A stretch of 64,000 bases of DNA, taken from contig NC_133526.1 in assembly GCF_048544455.1 (NCBI RefSeq), positions 7,332,001 to 7,396,000 of the forward strand. The letters are read 5' to 3'. The notes under the pieces are model-generated. The model saw nothing but the letters and a program-made list of their open reading frames with translations. It made no database searches and was not told the origin of the DNA. Position numbers and translations under genes: made by a program. This DNA comes from Silene latifolia. Its lineage: Eukaryota > Streptophyta > Magnoliopsida > Caryophyllales > Caryophyllaceae. Shown here in pieces: positions 52,439 through 63,843 of the stretch. How positions within the stretch are numbered: position 1 is the first letter of the stretch; each line of letters starts with the position of its first letter.

Positions 52439-53838
52439 GTGATGACCACAGATGCCTTCGTGTATTTCTCAAAGATTAGCTCTGCATCGGCAGGACCGAC
52501 ACACTTCAGGAGTGGCCTTGTCACGGACCTCCTGTATAACTCTCCTTCGAATACCAAGTACCTTGCTGCGATCCTCTTTATCTTTTGTGAGAGATTGCGG
52601 TCCTCCGGTAGCTCATGTGTCAGTTTATACCTCTTTATCGGCGTCATCCATGTCGTCTCGGCTTCTACGTCGCACACCACGTTGATGGTTTCGTCAATGC
52701 TCTTAGCGTTCCTGATGTCCACTAGCACGGTTCGGCTGATATTCCTGATGGTTGAACTGGCCAGTTTTGAGAGAGCGTCGGCCCGGTTGTTCTCAGACCT
52801 GGGGATGTGTCGCATTTTGAATGACTTCAATTTTGAGGTCTCGGCTTTTACCTTTTCCAGGTATCTTACCATCCCATCGTCCCGAGCTTCGTACTCTCCT
52901 TCGTATTGGTTAGTCACCAAGAGAGAGTCTGTTTTCAAAGTGATGTGCTCTGCCCCGGCGGCTCTGGCTAACTCAACTCCGGTTATCACTGCCTCATATT
53001 CGGATTCGTTATTTGAGGTTGAGAAGGTAAACTTCAAAGCGTACTCGAACTCGTCCCCGTTTGGGCTGATGATAAGGATGCCGGCTCCTGAGCCGTTCGT
53101 TGTGGAGGATCCATCGGTATATACCTCCCACATGCCGGGACACGACTCTTCCTGATACGTGCACTCGGCCAAGAAGTCTGCCAGCGCCTGCCCTTTTATC
53201 GAAGGCCTTGGTTTGTATTGAATGCCGAAGCCAGATAGCTCCACTGCCCATTTGATAAGTCTGCCTGATTGTTCGAATTTTTCCAGTGCTTTCTCCAACG
53301 GCTGGTCGGTTAAGACCGTCATGGGATGTGCGTCGAAGTAGGGTTTCAACTTCCTTGCGGCAACAACCACGGCAAAGGCTGCTTTTTCAATCAGCGGGTA
53401 GTTTCTCTCGGCGGGCAACAGTGTATGGCTGATAAAGTATATTGGGTGCTGCTGCTTGTTTTCTTCTCTGACGATTACGGCACTGACCGTGGCCGAGGTT
53501 ACTGCTAGATATAGATATAGCGTTTCCCCCAGCGTCGGTCTGGACAGGGTTGGGAGAGTTTGCAGATGGGCTTTCAGTTGTTCGAAGGTTGTGCTCTGTT
53601 CCTCCCCCCAGCAGAAGTCTTTATTCCCTTTTAGCACTTTGAAGAATGGGGTGCTCTTGTCGGCTGACCGAGAGATAAAACGGGCAAGGGCCGCCATCCT
53701 CCCGGTCAGTATCATAACCTCTTTGCGATTCCTCGGCTCCGGCAGGTCTAGAATTGCTTGGACTTTCTCCGGATTGGCATCAATTCCCCCCGGCGCTAAC
53801 AAGCACGCCGAGGAATTTGCCGGCCGGTTCGGTTGCAT
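52420..53838 (-). CDS. Tat reverse transcriptase end plus two RNase H domains
   Basis: The open frame of 472 residues starts in the reverse-transcriptase connection region (GGIDANPEKVQAIL). The Ty3-type RNase H follows (LYLAVTSATVSAVIV, LTDQPLEKAL). A second RNase H then appears (VYTDGSSTTNGSGAGI, NNESEYEAVITGVELA, LKTDSLLVTNQYEG, NRADALSKLAS). The second domain is the extra archaeal-type RNase H of the Tat lineage. The frame meets the integrase frame at its end. Confidence 0.9.
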   Translation of the reverse strand: MQPNRPANSSACLLAPGGIDANPEKVQAILDLPEPRNRKEVMILTGRMAALARFISRSADKSTPFFKVLKGNKDFCWGEEQSTTFEQLKAHLQTLPTLSRPTLGETLYLYLAVTSATVSAVIVREENKQQHPIYFISHTLLPAERNYPLIEKAAFAVVVAARKLKPYFDAHPMTVLTDQPLEKALEKFEQSGRLIKWAVELSGFGIQYKPRPSIKGQALADFLAECTYQEESCPGMWEVYTDGSSTTNGSGAGILIISPNGDEFEYALKFTFSTSNNESEYEAVITGVELARAAGAEHITLKTDSLLVTNQYEGEYEARDDGMVRYLEKVKAETSKLKSFKMRHIPRSENNRADALSKLASSTIRNISRTVLVDIRNAKSIDETINVVCDVEAETTWMTPIKRYKLTHELPEDRNLSQKIKRIAARYLVFEGELYRRSVTRPLLKCVGPADAELIFEKYTKASVVITWGQEH

Positions 53839-54290
53839 TTTGTAGGGTTAAGCTTCATCTTGTATTTTCTTAGTGAACAAAATGTCTCGTGTAAATCGGC
53901 TAGGTGCTCGCCGTCAGACTTGCTCTTGACAATAGCATCGTCGACGTAAGCCTCAATGTTTCGCCCTTTTTGATTTTGGAATACTTTGTCCACCGCCTTG
54001 CGTAAGTCGCGCCGGGCGTTTTTTCAAACCAAACGGCATCATCTTGTACATGTAGGTGCCGTGTATGGTGATGAATGCGCATTTAGGCATGTCTTCCTCC
54101 GCCATGAATACCTGATGGTATCCTGAAAAAGCGTCGAGCGTGCTCGGATTGTGTAGCCTGCCGTTGCGTCTATTAAGCTATCTATTCGAGGCAAGGGATA
54201 ACAATCTTTAGGACATGCTTTATTAAGATTTGTAAAATCCACACACATCCTCCACCCCCCCGATGACTTCCTCACCATTACAACATTAGC
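53796..54290 (-). pseudogene. Tat reverse transcriptase core, frameshifted
   Basis: The pieces read RKSSGGWRMCVDFTNLNKAC, then later EAYVDDAIVKSK with the catalytic YVDD, then KMKLNPTKC. They lie in different frames separated by small indels. Confidence 0.85.
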
Positions 54291-54879
54291 TAGCCACTCG
54301 GGGTAAGTACAAGGCGTGATAAAACCTCGCCTCTAATAGTTTGTCTACCTCGGCCTTGATGGCCTCATCTTTCTCGGCCGAGGAGTTTCTCATCTTCGCT
54401 TGACAGGGCGAGCGTTGGAGAGCACGTTCGCTTGTGAACGATGACCTCTCGGCTCACACTGCATCTCGGCGGCCGAGTACGCAAAGACGTCTTTGTTCCT
54501 CCTCGGCAGTCTAGGAGATCGGCCCGAATTTTGGTTCCAGGCCGACACCGACGCTTACGGTGCGTCCCGGATCGATCTCTATCTGCTCGGTCTCTCGCCC
54601 TTCGACCATGCCGACGTGGTTGGTGCTCATCGGTTCGTCTTCCTGTCGTAAGGATGGGTTCTTCCCTTTTTCCTCTTTCTTTGCTACCTTGAAGGATTGC
54701 ATGTTGCATCCTCCGCCGATATTTGGACGTTGACCACCTCGTCTTTTTCGTTCTTTGAGACGAGTTTATGAACCTCCCCGCGTCCGAGACATACATCGTG
54801 TCGGGGCCCGATGGACATTACAAAGATCGACCTCACTCAGGGTGATACGACCGATGAGAATGTTATATGCGGATGAGCC

Positions 54880-55110
54880 GTCGATGACCACGAACTCGGA
54901 CATCACATTCTTGGCCGCGTCGATCGGCCGAACATCACCGGTAACTTGATAGACCCCGGGGGGACCAAGCTGCCGGAGAAGCTGTACAATGGGTTGGTGC
55001 ATGGGCTAAGGTCCGCAATTTTCGTGCCGAGCCCTAGAAAGCACTCCCTGAACATGATGTTCGTGTAAGCACCCGTGTCAATCAGGCATCTCATGACCAG
55101 GTGGTTGGCT
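54880..55110 (-). pseudogene. Tat protease region
   Basis: The piece MRCLIDTGAYTNIMF contains the aspartic protease DTGA signature, followed by a broken frame. Confidence 0.7.
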
Positions 55111-55479
55111 ATGTCTAAGTGGACTACGAGTGGGTCGCTATGCGGGGCGATGATTCCTTCGTAGTCCTCCTTCCCAATAGTTATGTTCGGGATGTTGGAA
55201 GCGCGGGCGCCGTAGTGGGCACGAAGTTGACGGCCCGACTGATCCGGTCCGTTCGGTGCCGTTTGTGTCCGCGAGCGGATCCGCCGTTCTCGTTTCCCCC
55301 GATGACAACATGAATTGTTCCTATTCGTTCAAAGACGGATTCTTTATCCGAGCCACCGGTGTTAGTCTTTTGGCCTCCCGGAATATACTTGCCGAGGCTC
55401 CTTTTCGGATCGGCTCTTCAATGGCATTCTTCAAATGCCGGCAATCGTTGGTTAAGTGACCGGTGTGGCCGTGGTACTC

Positions 55480-56950
55480 ACAAAGATGCAGGCTCGTGTC
55501 ACCGTCCCCCTAGGTTTGGGGGCCTTTCCACTTCGCCCCTCGTTTCGCTCGGGGAGAAGACCTCGGCGGCCGATACGACCAGGGGGGTGTGATCTTTATA
55601 CTTCTTATGGTAGTACGGACTGAACTCCCCCGGCGTCCGGGGGTTACGCTTCCCTGGCGGGCCTGTCGGTCCGCGACCTATTATTGTCACGGCGCCCTTC
55701 ATCCGGCTTGTCCTCCCGGTGGCTCTTTCTTTCGAGTGCCGGCCTCGCCGTGGCCTATCCATATTTTGTGATAGTCTTCGACCTTAATGGCCTGGTCGGC
55801 CAATTTGCTGGCGGACTCAAGGCTCAGGCCACCGCACTTGATGAGCTCGTTTTTCAAGTCCCCTCTGGGAGTCCTTTCATCGGTGCGAAGGCCGCTAGTT
55901 CGCCGTGTTCAGCTCCCTAATCTGCCGAACCCGGCATCGAACCTCTTCACATAGCTTCGGAGTGACTCGCCTCCCTCCTGCTCGATGGTCGAGATCCGAT
56001 GTCTCGACGGCTCTCCTTTTATTGGTAGAGTACTGGGCCAAAAACGCGTCTCTTAGGTCGGAATAGGAGTATACCGACCCATCGGGTAGCCCCTTGTACC
56101 GGCTTTGCGCCATTCCAACCAAGGTCGTTGGGAAAATTCGGCACTGCACCTCGTCGGGTTGCTCCCACACCGACATGTGAGACTCGAAAGCCTCGGCATG
56201 ATCGGTTGGGTCGCCCTCTCCTTTGTATGAGATAGACGGTAGCTTTAGCTTTGGCGGCACTGGTTTCTAGGACGAGGCACCGAGGGGCTGTCGACCACGT
56301 GTCTAATGACACGCGGCGATCGGCTCCTCGCATCCTTAGTCCGCCCCTCTCCCGTGGCGGGAAGGGCTTCTTCTCCGACTCTGGTGAGTCGGACTCCTTC
56401 TTCGACTCTGGTGAGTCGGACTCCTTCTTCGACTCTGGTGAGTCGGACTCCTTCTCCGACTCTGGTGAGTCGGACTCCTTCTCCGACTCTGGTGAGTCGG
56501 ACTCCTTTCGCTCGTCTGGGGCATGCCTCGTGGGCGTCGCGGCGACATCGTCTTTCCGCGAGTGCGGGAAGGGCTTAGTTCTACCACTGACACTCTGGGC
56601 TCCCCCGGCGTCTTGGTAGGCTCAGCCTCTCTTAGTGCTTCGTTCGGGTTTCTCGAGTCACCTTTTGGGCCCTAGCTTCCGGACGGGTCCCGCCGCTCTT
56701 GTCGGTGTGACAAAGGTGAGCCGCGCACGACAATCAGTCCAGGAGCGCCAGCTTTCTTTGCATCAACCACACGCCCCATGACGGTGACCTGGTCGGCGGG
56801 CAGCGGCGTATCTGGCATTATTGGCATCCCGAACTCCGGTTGAATTATCCGGCTGGTGGAGGGCTGCACAACCTCAATTGTGGACGGTATCATCCGGGTG
56901 GAGGGGCTCTTGATTCTACGAACACCTCTTGTTCTTTTGACATCTTCTTA
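55480..56950 (-). pseudogene. Tat gag, fragmented
   Basis: The start is near 56,942 (ATGTCAAAAG) after an A-rich leader. The piece IIQPEFGMPIMPDTPLPADQ matches the start of the second Tat element's gag. A repeat region coding SPTHQSRRR follows, then the capsid core KLPSISYKGEGDPTDHAEAF, then a late piece with GEFSPYYHKKYKDHTPL. Several frameshifts separate them. Confidence 0.8.
56367..56512 (-). repeat. 27-bp tandem repeat in gag (SPTHQSRRR)
   Basis: Five to six copies of GACTCTGGTGAGTCGGACTC plus CTTCTTC on the plus strand, coding a nine-residue basic repeat on the minus strand. It has the same 27-bp unit length as the antisense ORF repeat but unrelated sequence. Confidence 0.9.
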
Positions 56951-57016
56951 GCTTTTTGGGTGGTTTTTTTTTTTTTTTTTTTTTTTTTGGGAATGACTAG
57001 CTTCTAGTATCTGTTC

Positions 57017-57034
57017 CCCAACGACGGCGCCAAT
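57017..57034 (-). promoter_or_regulatory. Primer-binding site of the Tat element
   Basis: TTGGCGCCGTCGTTGGGG follows the 5' LTR after one or two bases. It matches the plant tRNA-Asp 3' end type (TGGCGCCGTTGCCGGGGA) with a few mismatches. Confidence 0.85.
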
Positions 57035-57626
57035 TGTTCCGGGTATGAATTCCGAAGTAGGTTTGTTTACCACGCTAGCTTTGTCGAATAATGCCTCTAC
57101 TAGCCTTGATTGCTCTCCTCGGCTTTCTCCTGCAACAACGAGCAAACTGAGGGCTTGGCTTTGTGCCAAGCGTACTCACTCCGACGCTCAAGTCAGTGAA
57201 CTTATTGTGATTAAGTAGTATGTTGCTTGATGACGTGTATTGTAGAGAGATGAGAGAGATAATACCAATTTAAGTGGTTCTTAGGTTAGATTCTGGATCC
57301 CCTTCTCAATGAGAGAGGTGGAGTATTTATAGACTTTCACCTTTTGTCACGTAGTGGCCAAGTGGCCAAGTGGCTAGCAGGTGGAAAGACTGATCTACCC
57401 TCGGCCGAGGGACCCATGGCAGGCGAAGGGCCGGTTGACTCCATGCCGAGGGGTCTTGGATATGAGTACGCGGATGTGTCTCCCGGTGGCTAGTTAGCAG
57501 CCGAGAGACGGTGATCGGCCGATAGGCCGTCACGATATCTTGTTTAAAGTCGTTGACTGGCTGTGGATATCTTTGACCTCGCTCAATATGTTGACTTGGT
57601 CAGCGGGTGCAGAATATGCCCCATCA
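57035..57626 (-). repeat. 5' LTR of the Tat element
   Basis: 592 bp. On the minus strand it begins TGATGGGGC and ends GGAACA. A TATA-like TATAAATA lies at 57,324-57,331 (minus strand), the probable element promoter. Confidence 0.95.
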
Positions 57627-57794
57627 AAACTACAACGTCCTCCAATGACAAACTACAACAAATCGAGCTTAAAAGAGCCCACATAACAAATAAATATCAT
57701 AATTTAATTTAATTTATTTTTTTCTTAATTACTATTTATTCCAAGCATGTAGCTTGACAAAGCTACACCTGCTTACAAGTAGGTACTTATTTCG

Positions 57795-58858
57795 ATACTC
57801 CAATGGTGAGCATGCTACTTGAATATTTAAAATAAGGGTCGTGCTTTTTCACATACGAATTTTACTCTTTCACATACATATTTTACAATATTACCCTTGC
57901 CATTTTTTCAATCCCTCGTCCAATTGAGTTTTTCCTCTCTTCCCTCATCTCCCTTCACCACCGAGTCATCAACACCACCTTCATTCACCAACCCTAGTCA
58001 TTACCTCTGGTCAATCTTCGTCAAACCTTGCTACGACCGACCTCAGGCCAGCCGGACTCAGCCTCCCCCCTACCCCGCACTCCCCCTCTCCCTGTTCATA
58101 TTCATATCTTTACTGCAAATTAAAAATCAGAAATATCCATTTCAATGCCTGCATCTATGCAATATAATCAATTGACTAAAAAGCGTGAGATAAAAAATGA
58201 ATATAACAAAGAATTGAATCAATCGAGCGCGCACATGGGAAGCAAATTCCATTATATTTGAGATGTTGAACTGAAACTACTGTCAATTCAATTAGTTTCA
58301 CAATTACTGGGATAATTTTTGGGGATTTTAGAAAGTCCTCAATAATTTCCAAGTTGATCTTGATCTTCGATTTGAAAAAATACCTCTTTGTAAACTCGTG
58401 GTAAGAGATAATGACCATCAATCCGTCATTTAATCAAATAGACTATTATTTTCGTGAATTCCTATATAAAGTTGTACTCCCTCTATTTTTTTATATATGA
58501 CTTTCTCACATTTCGAGATACTCCATTCTCTCTTCAATATCTCTTAAAATATAAGACTAAATATTATGATATGTATACTCATATGAAAGAGTTTTTCGTA
58601 AGGAATTTAATGCTACCATTTTTATATTTTTTGAACAAATATATTTTTGTAAATATTAAAGTCAAAGGTTTACGCCGTAAATGCAAAACGTCATATATAA
58701 AAAAGTGGATGGAGTATTTGTTTAGGTTAGAAAAAGGGTATGATAAGGAAAAATAATGGAAAAGTGTATGTGAAAGAGCAAAGTTCGTATGTGAAAAAGT
58801 AATTCCGTAAAATAATTGCAAACAGATCCCTAAATGCAACCATTAGAGTTACTCTAAA
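57795..58858. mobile_element. Inverted-repeat MITE with ACTCCAATGG-type ends
   Basis: The left end contains ACTCCAATGGTGAGC and the inverted right end ACTCTAATGGTTGC. Inner arms at 57,847-57,888 and 58,758-58,800 match over about 40 bp, both with CTTTTTCACATACGAA and CTCTTTCACATACA. A similar ACTCCAATGGCAAGC end at 47,834 lies left of the Tat element, so related MITEs flank or host it. Confidence 0.6.
58477..58714. mobile_element. Stowaway-type MITE
   Basis: The ends CTCCCTCTATTTTTTTATAT and inverted GTCATATATAAAAAAGTGGA...GGAG are flanked by TA. It is nested in the inverted-repeat element at 57,795-58,858. Confidence 0.75.
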
Positions 58859-59214
58859 GGTTATTCTTGTCTATTGTACGTAAAATTAGTGTCCGAGTAT
58901 ATTTTGAGAGTGTATATATGTACACCCTTAATTTATGTCGCACAAAATCTCATTGAAGATGGCACGTATTCGTCACTTTGGAGTGACGGATACCATTCCC
59001 TCTCACAAATGACCCAAATAGAGGAGAGAAGGAAGCACATGGGGGTGCCCCATCTTGTCCCCCTATCCGTTTTGTGAGTGGCATTACCTGTCAGTTACTC
59101 CGACCCGTCTTCAGCAAGACTAACTGTTTATGTCGAAGTTTTATGGATTGGAGTAGGACTTTAAGGGTGCGGATGAACTTAACACCCATACTGAATAATT
59201 TAGGTCCCTTTATT

Positions 59215-61085
59215 TTGGAGCAGAATCTGCACTCTGCAGCTCAATTAAAGCCATACATGGACTACGGTCCATCACTCCATTTCCACCCTATTTTATACGT
59301 TTCTCAACACCATTGTCCACTGTCATAAAAAACAAAAAACAAAAAAAGACACCATTGTCAATAACAAGACTAGCTCATTCCTAATAGCTCATTCCTCATT
59401 ATAGAGGACATATATATATCCGTTTATAACTAAAGACGGGTCAAATACAATACCACATTCCTAATAGGACAAACAATAAGTGGGGTGGTGGGGGCTAAAA
59501 ATGTCACCACTTTCAAGTTTATTTGACTCGTTTTTATTATAGACGGATATATCCGTCTTATAAAGAAGACTAATTTGTGTCAATAATTATTTATTGAATC
59601 ATTTGCGAGTGAAATTCAGTGTCATGCCCCATTCTAGCTAGTTAAATTTTGTACACAAAAATTCCGGAAGGACGGTCTTTCAATAGCTTTATTGAGAGAC
59701 ATTTCATATGATGGCGTGAGTGACCCACTGAATTTCTCTTTTCCCTATTATGTCTCTCATGAAACATACTGAATTTTGTAATATGTCTTTTTTAAAGCGG
59801 ATATATTTTACATACATTAATACAAACCATTTGCAAATATTATGCATTATATTTTTGTCTTATGTGTAATATTTAATCTGTATTAATATTAAGACGAATA
59901 TAACAATCTTAAATGGAAATTTGTGTAAATTTTGAGGATTGCTACGATCTTTTCATTATTAATTGTAAGATATATTCCCTCCCATGCACACCAAAGATAA
60001 TATGGACCGACTTTTCCAATTCATGGACAATACAACCAGTTGTACGGTGTAGAATTTGAGCTTTGTAATAACGTATTCGAGCTTTATGTTAAAGAATATG
60101 AGCTTTATTAGAAAGTATTGAGTTCATTCATTTACACATTAAAAACATAAACTTTGAATTAGTTCAAAAAGAATACATATAAGCTCCGATTTTTATACCT
60201 TAATTTTATCATATTTATGATACAACTGAATGTATAATCTTATTTGTGCGATTTTTCTCTTGACAAAAAGTAAATCAATGTTACCTTTAATCTTGATGGA
60301 GCGAGTATAAAATCTACGGAGTAATAACAAGTTGGAGTCATTATTGTCAAAAAAAAAAAAAAAAAAAAAAAACAAGTTGGAGTTCTGACTTGTGTTCAGA
60401 AATAAGAGGCCGAACATGCGTAATTCAAAAGAAGATGATTGCCATAATTCACTCACGGGCCTATAATGCATTCATTGGCCCATTATATTTATTGTCTTGA
60501 CATATGAGCCACTCATGGACCTGCACTTAATTTGACATTTGGCCCACGATTATCAGAGATGAGGTTCCGACTTTAGACCTTGTTCTTTTCAACTTATTTT
60601 CAACTCATTTCAGTTTAATTTGGTTTAGTTCAATTTTATTTAATTAAGTTTAGCTTATTTTTTCACAAATTAATTTCGGATATATTTAATTTAGTTCAGA
60701 TTCATGAAGTTTAGTTCAACTCATCTATTCATTAATTAACTCTTATATTATGTTCTTTCTGGCTAAATTTCAGCTCATCTCACTTCAACTCTGCTATATT
60801 CAGTTTAATTTAGTTCAGCTTCTCTCAACCGAAAAGAACAAAACATGTTCTTTTTGGCTTAATTTCAACTTATTTCATTTTAATGAGATTATGAGCAAAC
60901 ACAATTTTTATGTCACTAGGGCAGAACACGTATCGTATATATTACATAATAGATTTAAGTATATCTTTATTTCAAACTTTAAAGTTTATATTAGTTTTAT
61001 CATTTTTATAATACTTATTTATTCAAATTATAAAATTTCAATAAATTTACCTATTAAGCCAGGTCACGAGTTGGCTGAGTCTTAA
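59215..61085. repeat. Diverged segmental duplicate of 9485-10,690
   Basis: Same ordered landmarks as the 9.5-10.7 kb block, with extra insertions (for example a degraded Stowaway-like pair of ends near 59,974 and 60,307, and an A-run at 60,350-60,372). No UGT or P450 coding sequence accompanies this copy. Confidence 0.75.
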
Positions 61086-62307
61086 CTAGACCTGGCAAAA
61101 TTTGGATTTGAGCTTCATTAAATAAAATGATAATTACGTTATCATTACTTTTTTTTTATTTTTTAATATCAGGCCATCTTTGACATGTCAATGTCAATGT
61201 CAATGTCAATGTCAAAGTCAAATTGTCACCCATGTTATGTAGTTATCAACTACCAGCATGAAACAACTAGAAATGAGGAAACGGTATTTATTGTGTTGGG
61301 TCCAAATCCAGATATGGATATATAACCTACGTAGTAAAATACAAAGCCATAATTTTGTGTAAGAATGGTTTGCTCAAATAATATTGAATGTTGATTATTG
61401 CATCATTATTAAGAATGGGTCATGCCAGTCATGGACCAACCCAATCCCATCCCCATTCTTTCGTATCTTGCATATTTATAACAGTCAGTAATTTGGTCCC
61501 TTTCTGTTTTGGCCTTTTGGGGAAGATCCTGCGGCTAAAATTAGAGCCATCGCTTTATCTTGCACCCGAGCGTCACGAGGTCAACACCTTCCTACTTTCA
61601 ACTTTTGGAAAATGCATTGGATCTACGCATAAGATTTTACATTATGTTCGAAATATCCAAATTTTTTATCTGGAAAACTTTAAAAGGTCATAACTCATAT
61701 TTACGAGTTTAGAAAATGATATTTTTCTTTTCTCAAAGTGATCATCTTTCCGAAAACTACAATTTAAAAAAAAAATTGTCGTATTTGGAATCCATGGCTA
61801 GGAGTTATTGTATGTCAAAGTTTTTTGACCGATCAAATTAAGTGACCCATATCTCCTGGTCACGAATTCCAAACTCGACAATTTTTTCAAGTCGTAGTTC
61901 TCGGAAATATGACCAATTTGAAAGAAAAAAAAAGCTCGTCACTTTCTGAGCTCGTAACCACGAGTTATGGTCTCTTAAAATTTTCCAGATCAAAAAATTA
62001 AATATTTCGGGACCTTAAGAACCCATGTGCATTTTTCGAAAAGCTTTTTACTTCGAAGACGAGTGAGTTGTAATTCTCATAAGACTTTTCAATATTAGAT
62101 TGGTCGCCGGATTGCGATAAAAAAAATTAGGTATTTCAGTATTGGACATTCTCAGCTTGACTCTCTGGTAAAAAATTTAAGGAGAGAAAAAAGCGTTTTT
62201 CAAGACATGTAAGGATTTCAAAATTATGTGCACATAATAATGAGTTTCAATAATAATTCCAAGCATGTCAACATTTTAAATTTTAAATAAGACCGTTGTA
62301 CCACATA

Positions 62308-62564
62308 CTCCCTCCCATCCAGACCAAAGGTTACAGTTGTTTTTTGGCACTATTCATGGTCGTAGGAAATCTTTGATATTATTCTTAATCTATAAGACAA
62401 AATATCGTCATGTGAGATCTTGTTTGATTTATCGTCATGAATGCTATAAGAATATCAAATTTTTATAATTTTTAATAATGTGTAACTAAAGATATGCACG
62501 TTACAAAACGTGCCTCGACAAGTGTGATAAAGCAACTGTAACCTTTGGTCTGGATGGGAGGGAG
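62308..62564. mobile_element. Stowaway-type MITE
   Basis: The ends CTCCCTCCCATCCAGACCAA and an inverted form ending CTGGATGGGAGGGAG are flanked by TA. The inverted match spans about 30 bp. Confidence 0.85.
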
Positions 62565-62619
62565 TATTTGATAATGCTTATTATAAATCAGGTTCACGAA
62601 TATTATGTACCATAACATA

Positions 62620-62933
62620 CTCCCTCTCAGTCACTATAATGTTTCCACTTTCCCAAAACGGATTATTCAACTAATGTTCCCATTTCTTTTTTTGGTAACT
62701 TTTACTCTTATTTTATTCATTTCTCTCTCCTATTACCAAACCCACACAACTCTTTTACTCTTATTTTATTACTTTTCTTTATGTTTTGGCCCCACAATTC
62801 TTTATTTAACTATTAATAATTCGTCCATCTCTCCTATCACCAACCCCACACAACTCTTTTATTCTTATTTTACTACTTTTCCTTGAGTATTGTGCCCATA
62901 TAAAATGGGAACAATATAGCGACTGGGAGGGAG
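62620..62933. mobile_element. Stowaway-type MITE, same family as 36,125
   Basis: The ends CTCCCTCTCAGTCACTATAA and inverted GACTGGGAGGGAG are flanked by TA. It shares internal TTCTTTATTTAACTA and CACCAACCCCACACAAC with the 36,125 copy and has an internal partial duplication of the latter. Confidence 0.82.
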
Positions 62934-63178
62934 TAATATATAACGGTGTTACAAAAAACTAAGGCTTTGTTTGGTAAATGGCATATTGGCCAAATTTCAG
63001 CATATTGGAGAGGTTTAACATGTTTGACTTACGAATATGCTATTTAGGGCGTTTGGTTACAGCGGATTGAGAAATTTTCAGCATATTCAAGGTTTTTAAC
63101 ATGTTTGACTCACCAATCTACTATTTTGAGTGTTTGGTAAATGGCATATTGAAAGAGTAGATTGGAGCTCAATCTACT

Positions 63179-63737
63179 TGATGGGGCATATTCTGCACCG
63201 CTGACCAAGTCAACACATTGAGCAAGGTCAAGGGTATTCACAGCAAAGTCAACGACTTAGACAGACTAGCCGGTGAAGCCCATCGGCCTGTCACCTGGGT
63301 CTCGGCCAGACAACTAGCCAGCCGGGACACAAATCCGCGTACTCATATCCAAGACCCTCGGCGAGCCTGCCACAGGTCCATCGGCCGAGGGTATAACGGT
63401 CTTTTCACCTGATAGCCACTTGGCCACTACGTGACAAAAGGTGAAAGCCTATAAATACTCCTCAATCTTCATTGAGGAAGAGATCCAAAAATTGACCTAA
63501 TAACCACTATTCATCTGGTAATATCTTGCTTATCTCTCTACAATACACTCTTAGCCAAGTTACAACAACTTCTCTCTAAGTTTACTGACTTGAGCGTCGG
63601 AGTGAGTACGCTCGGCCAAAGCCGAGCCCTCAGTTTGTTCATCGTTTCAGGAGACCGCAAGGAGGATTCAAGCATGGACATCATTCTACTAGCTACGAGT
63701 GGTAACTAACACCTGCTCTGGAATTACACCCGGAACA
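63179..63737 (+). repeat. 5' LTR of a second Tat element
   Basis: 559 bp from TGATGGGGC to CCGGAACA, clearly the same family as the 57,035 LTR but diverged. It has TATAAATA at 63,450-63,457. The element runs off the window on the right. Confidence 0.92.
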
Positions 63738-63739
63738 AT

Positions 63740-63757
63740 TGGCGCCGTCTGTGGGGA
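63740..63757 (+). promoter_or_regulatory. Primer-binding site of the second Tat element
   Basis: TGGCGCCGTCTGTGGGGA directly follows the LTR plus two bases. It is of tRNA-Asp type. Confidence 0.85.
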
Positions 63758-63843
63758 GTAATATGAAGCTAGTCACATTCATTCCCAAACAACAAAAACA
63801 AAAACAAAAAAAAAAAAAAAAAAACCCACCCAAAAGAGCTAAG

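Larger units (their letters stand above)
47913..57626 (-). mobile_element. Tat-lineage Ty3 LTR retrotransposon, complete but decayed inside
   Basis: It is 9.7 kb with both LTRs, a 5-bp duplication (AAACT), a primer site matching tRNA-Asp type and a polypurine tract. The order on the minus strand is gag, protease, reverse transcriptase, RNase H, a second RNase H and integrase; an antisense ORF lies between integrase and the 3' LTR. Dual RNase H and an extra ORF in that place are hallmarks of the Tat lineage. Most coding parts carry frameshifts although the LTRs are very similar. Confidence 0.92.
57627..63178. other. MITE-rich intergenic region
   Basis: No gene is supported. It contains an inverted-repeat element (about 57,795-58,858), Stowaways at 58,477-58,714, 62,308-62,564 and 62,620-62,933, the duplicated block 59,215-61,085, a TCAATG microsatellite at about 61,184-61,217, and a GTTTGGTAAATGGCATATT-bearing MITE (62,960-63,178) cut by the second Tat element. 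Confidence 0.6.

Noticed and set aside
60193-60471. Minus-strand frame with a poly-Phe stretch
   Set aside because: It is created by a poly(A) run and MITE remnants; there is no domain.
61184-61217. TCAATG repeat as a possible CRISPR-like or regulatory array
   Set aside because: It is a simple six-base microsatellite with no spacers.
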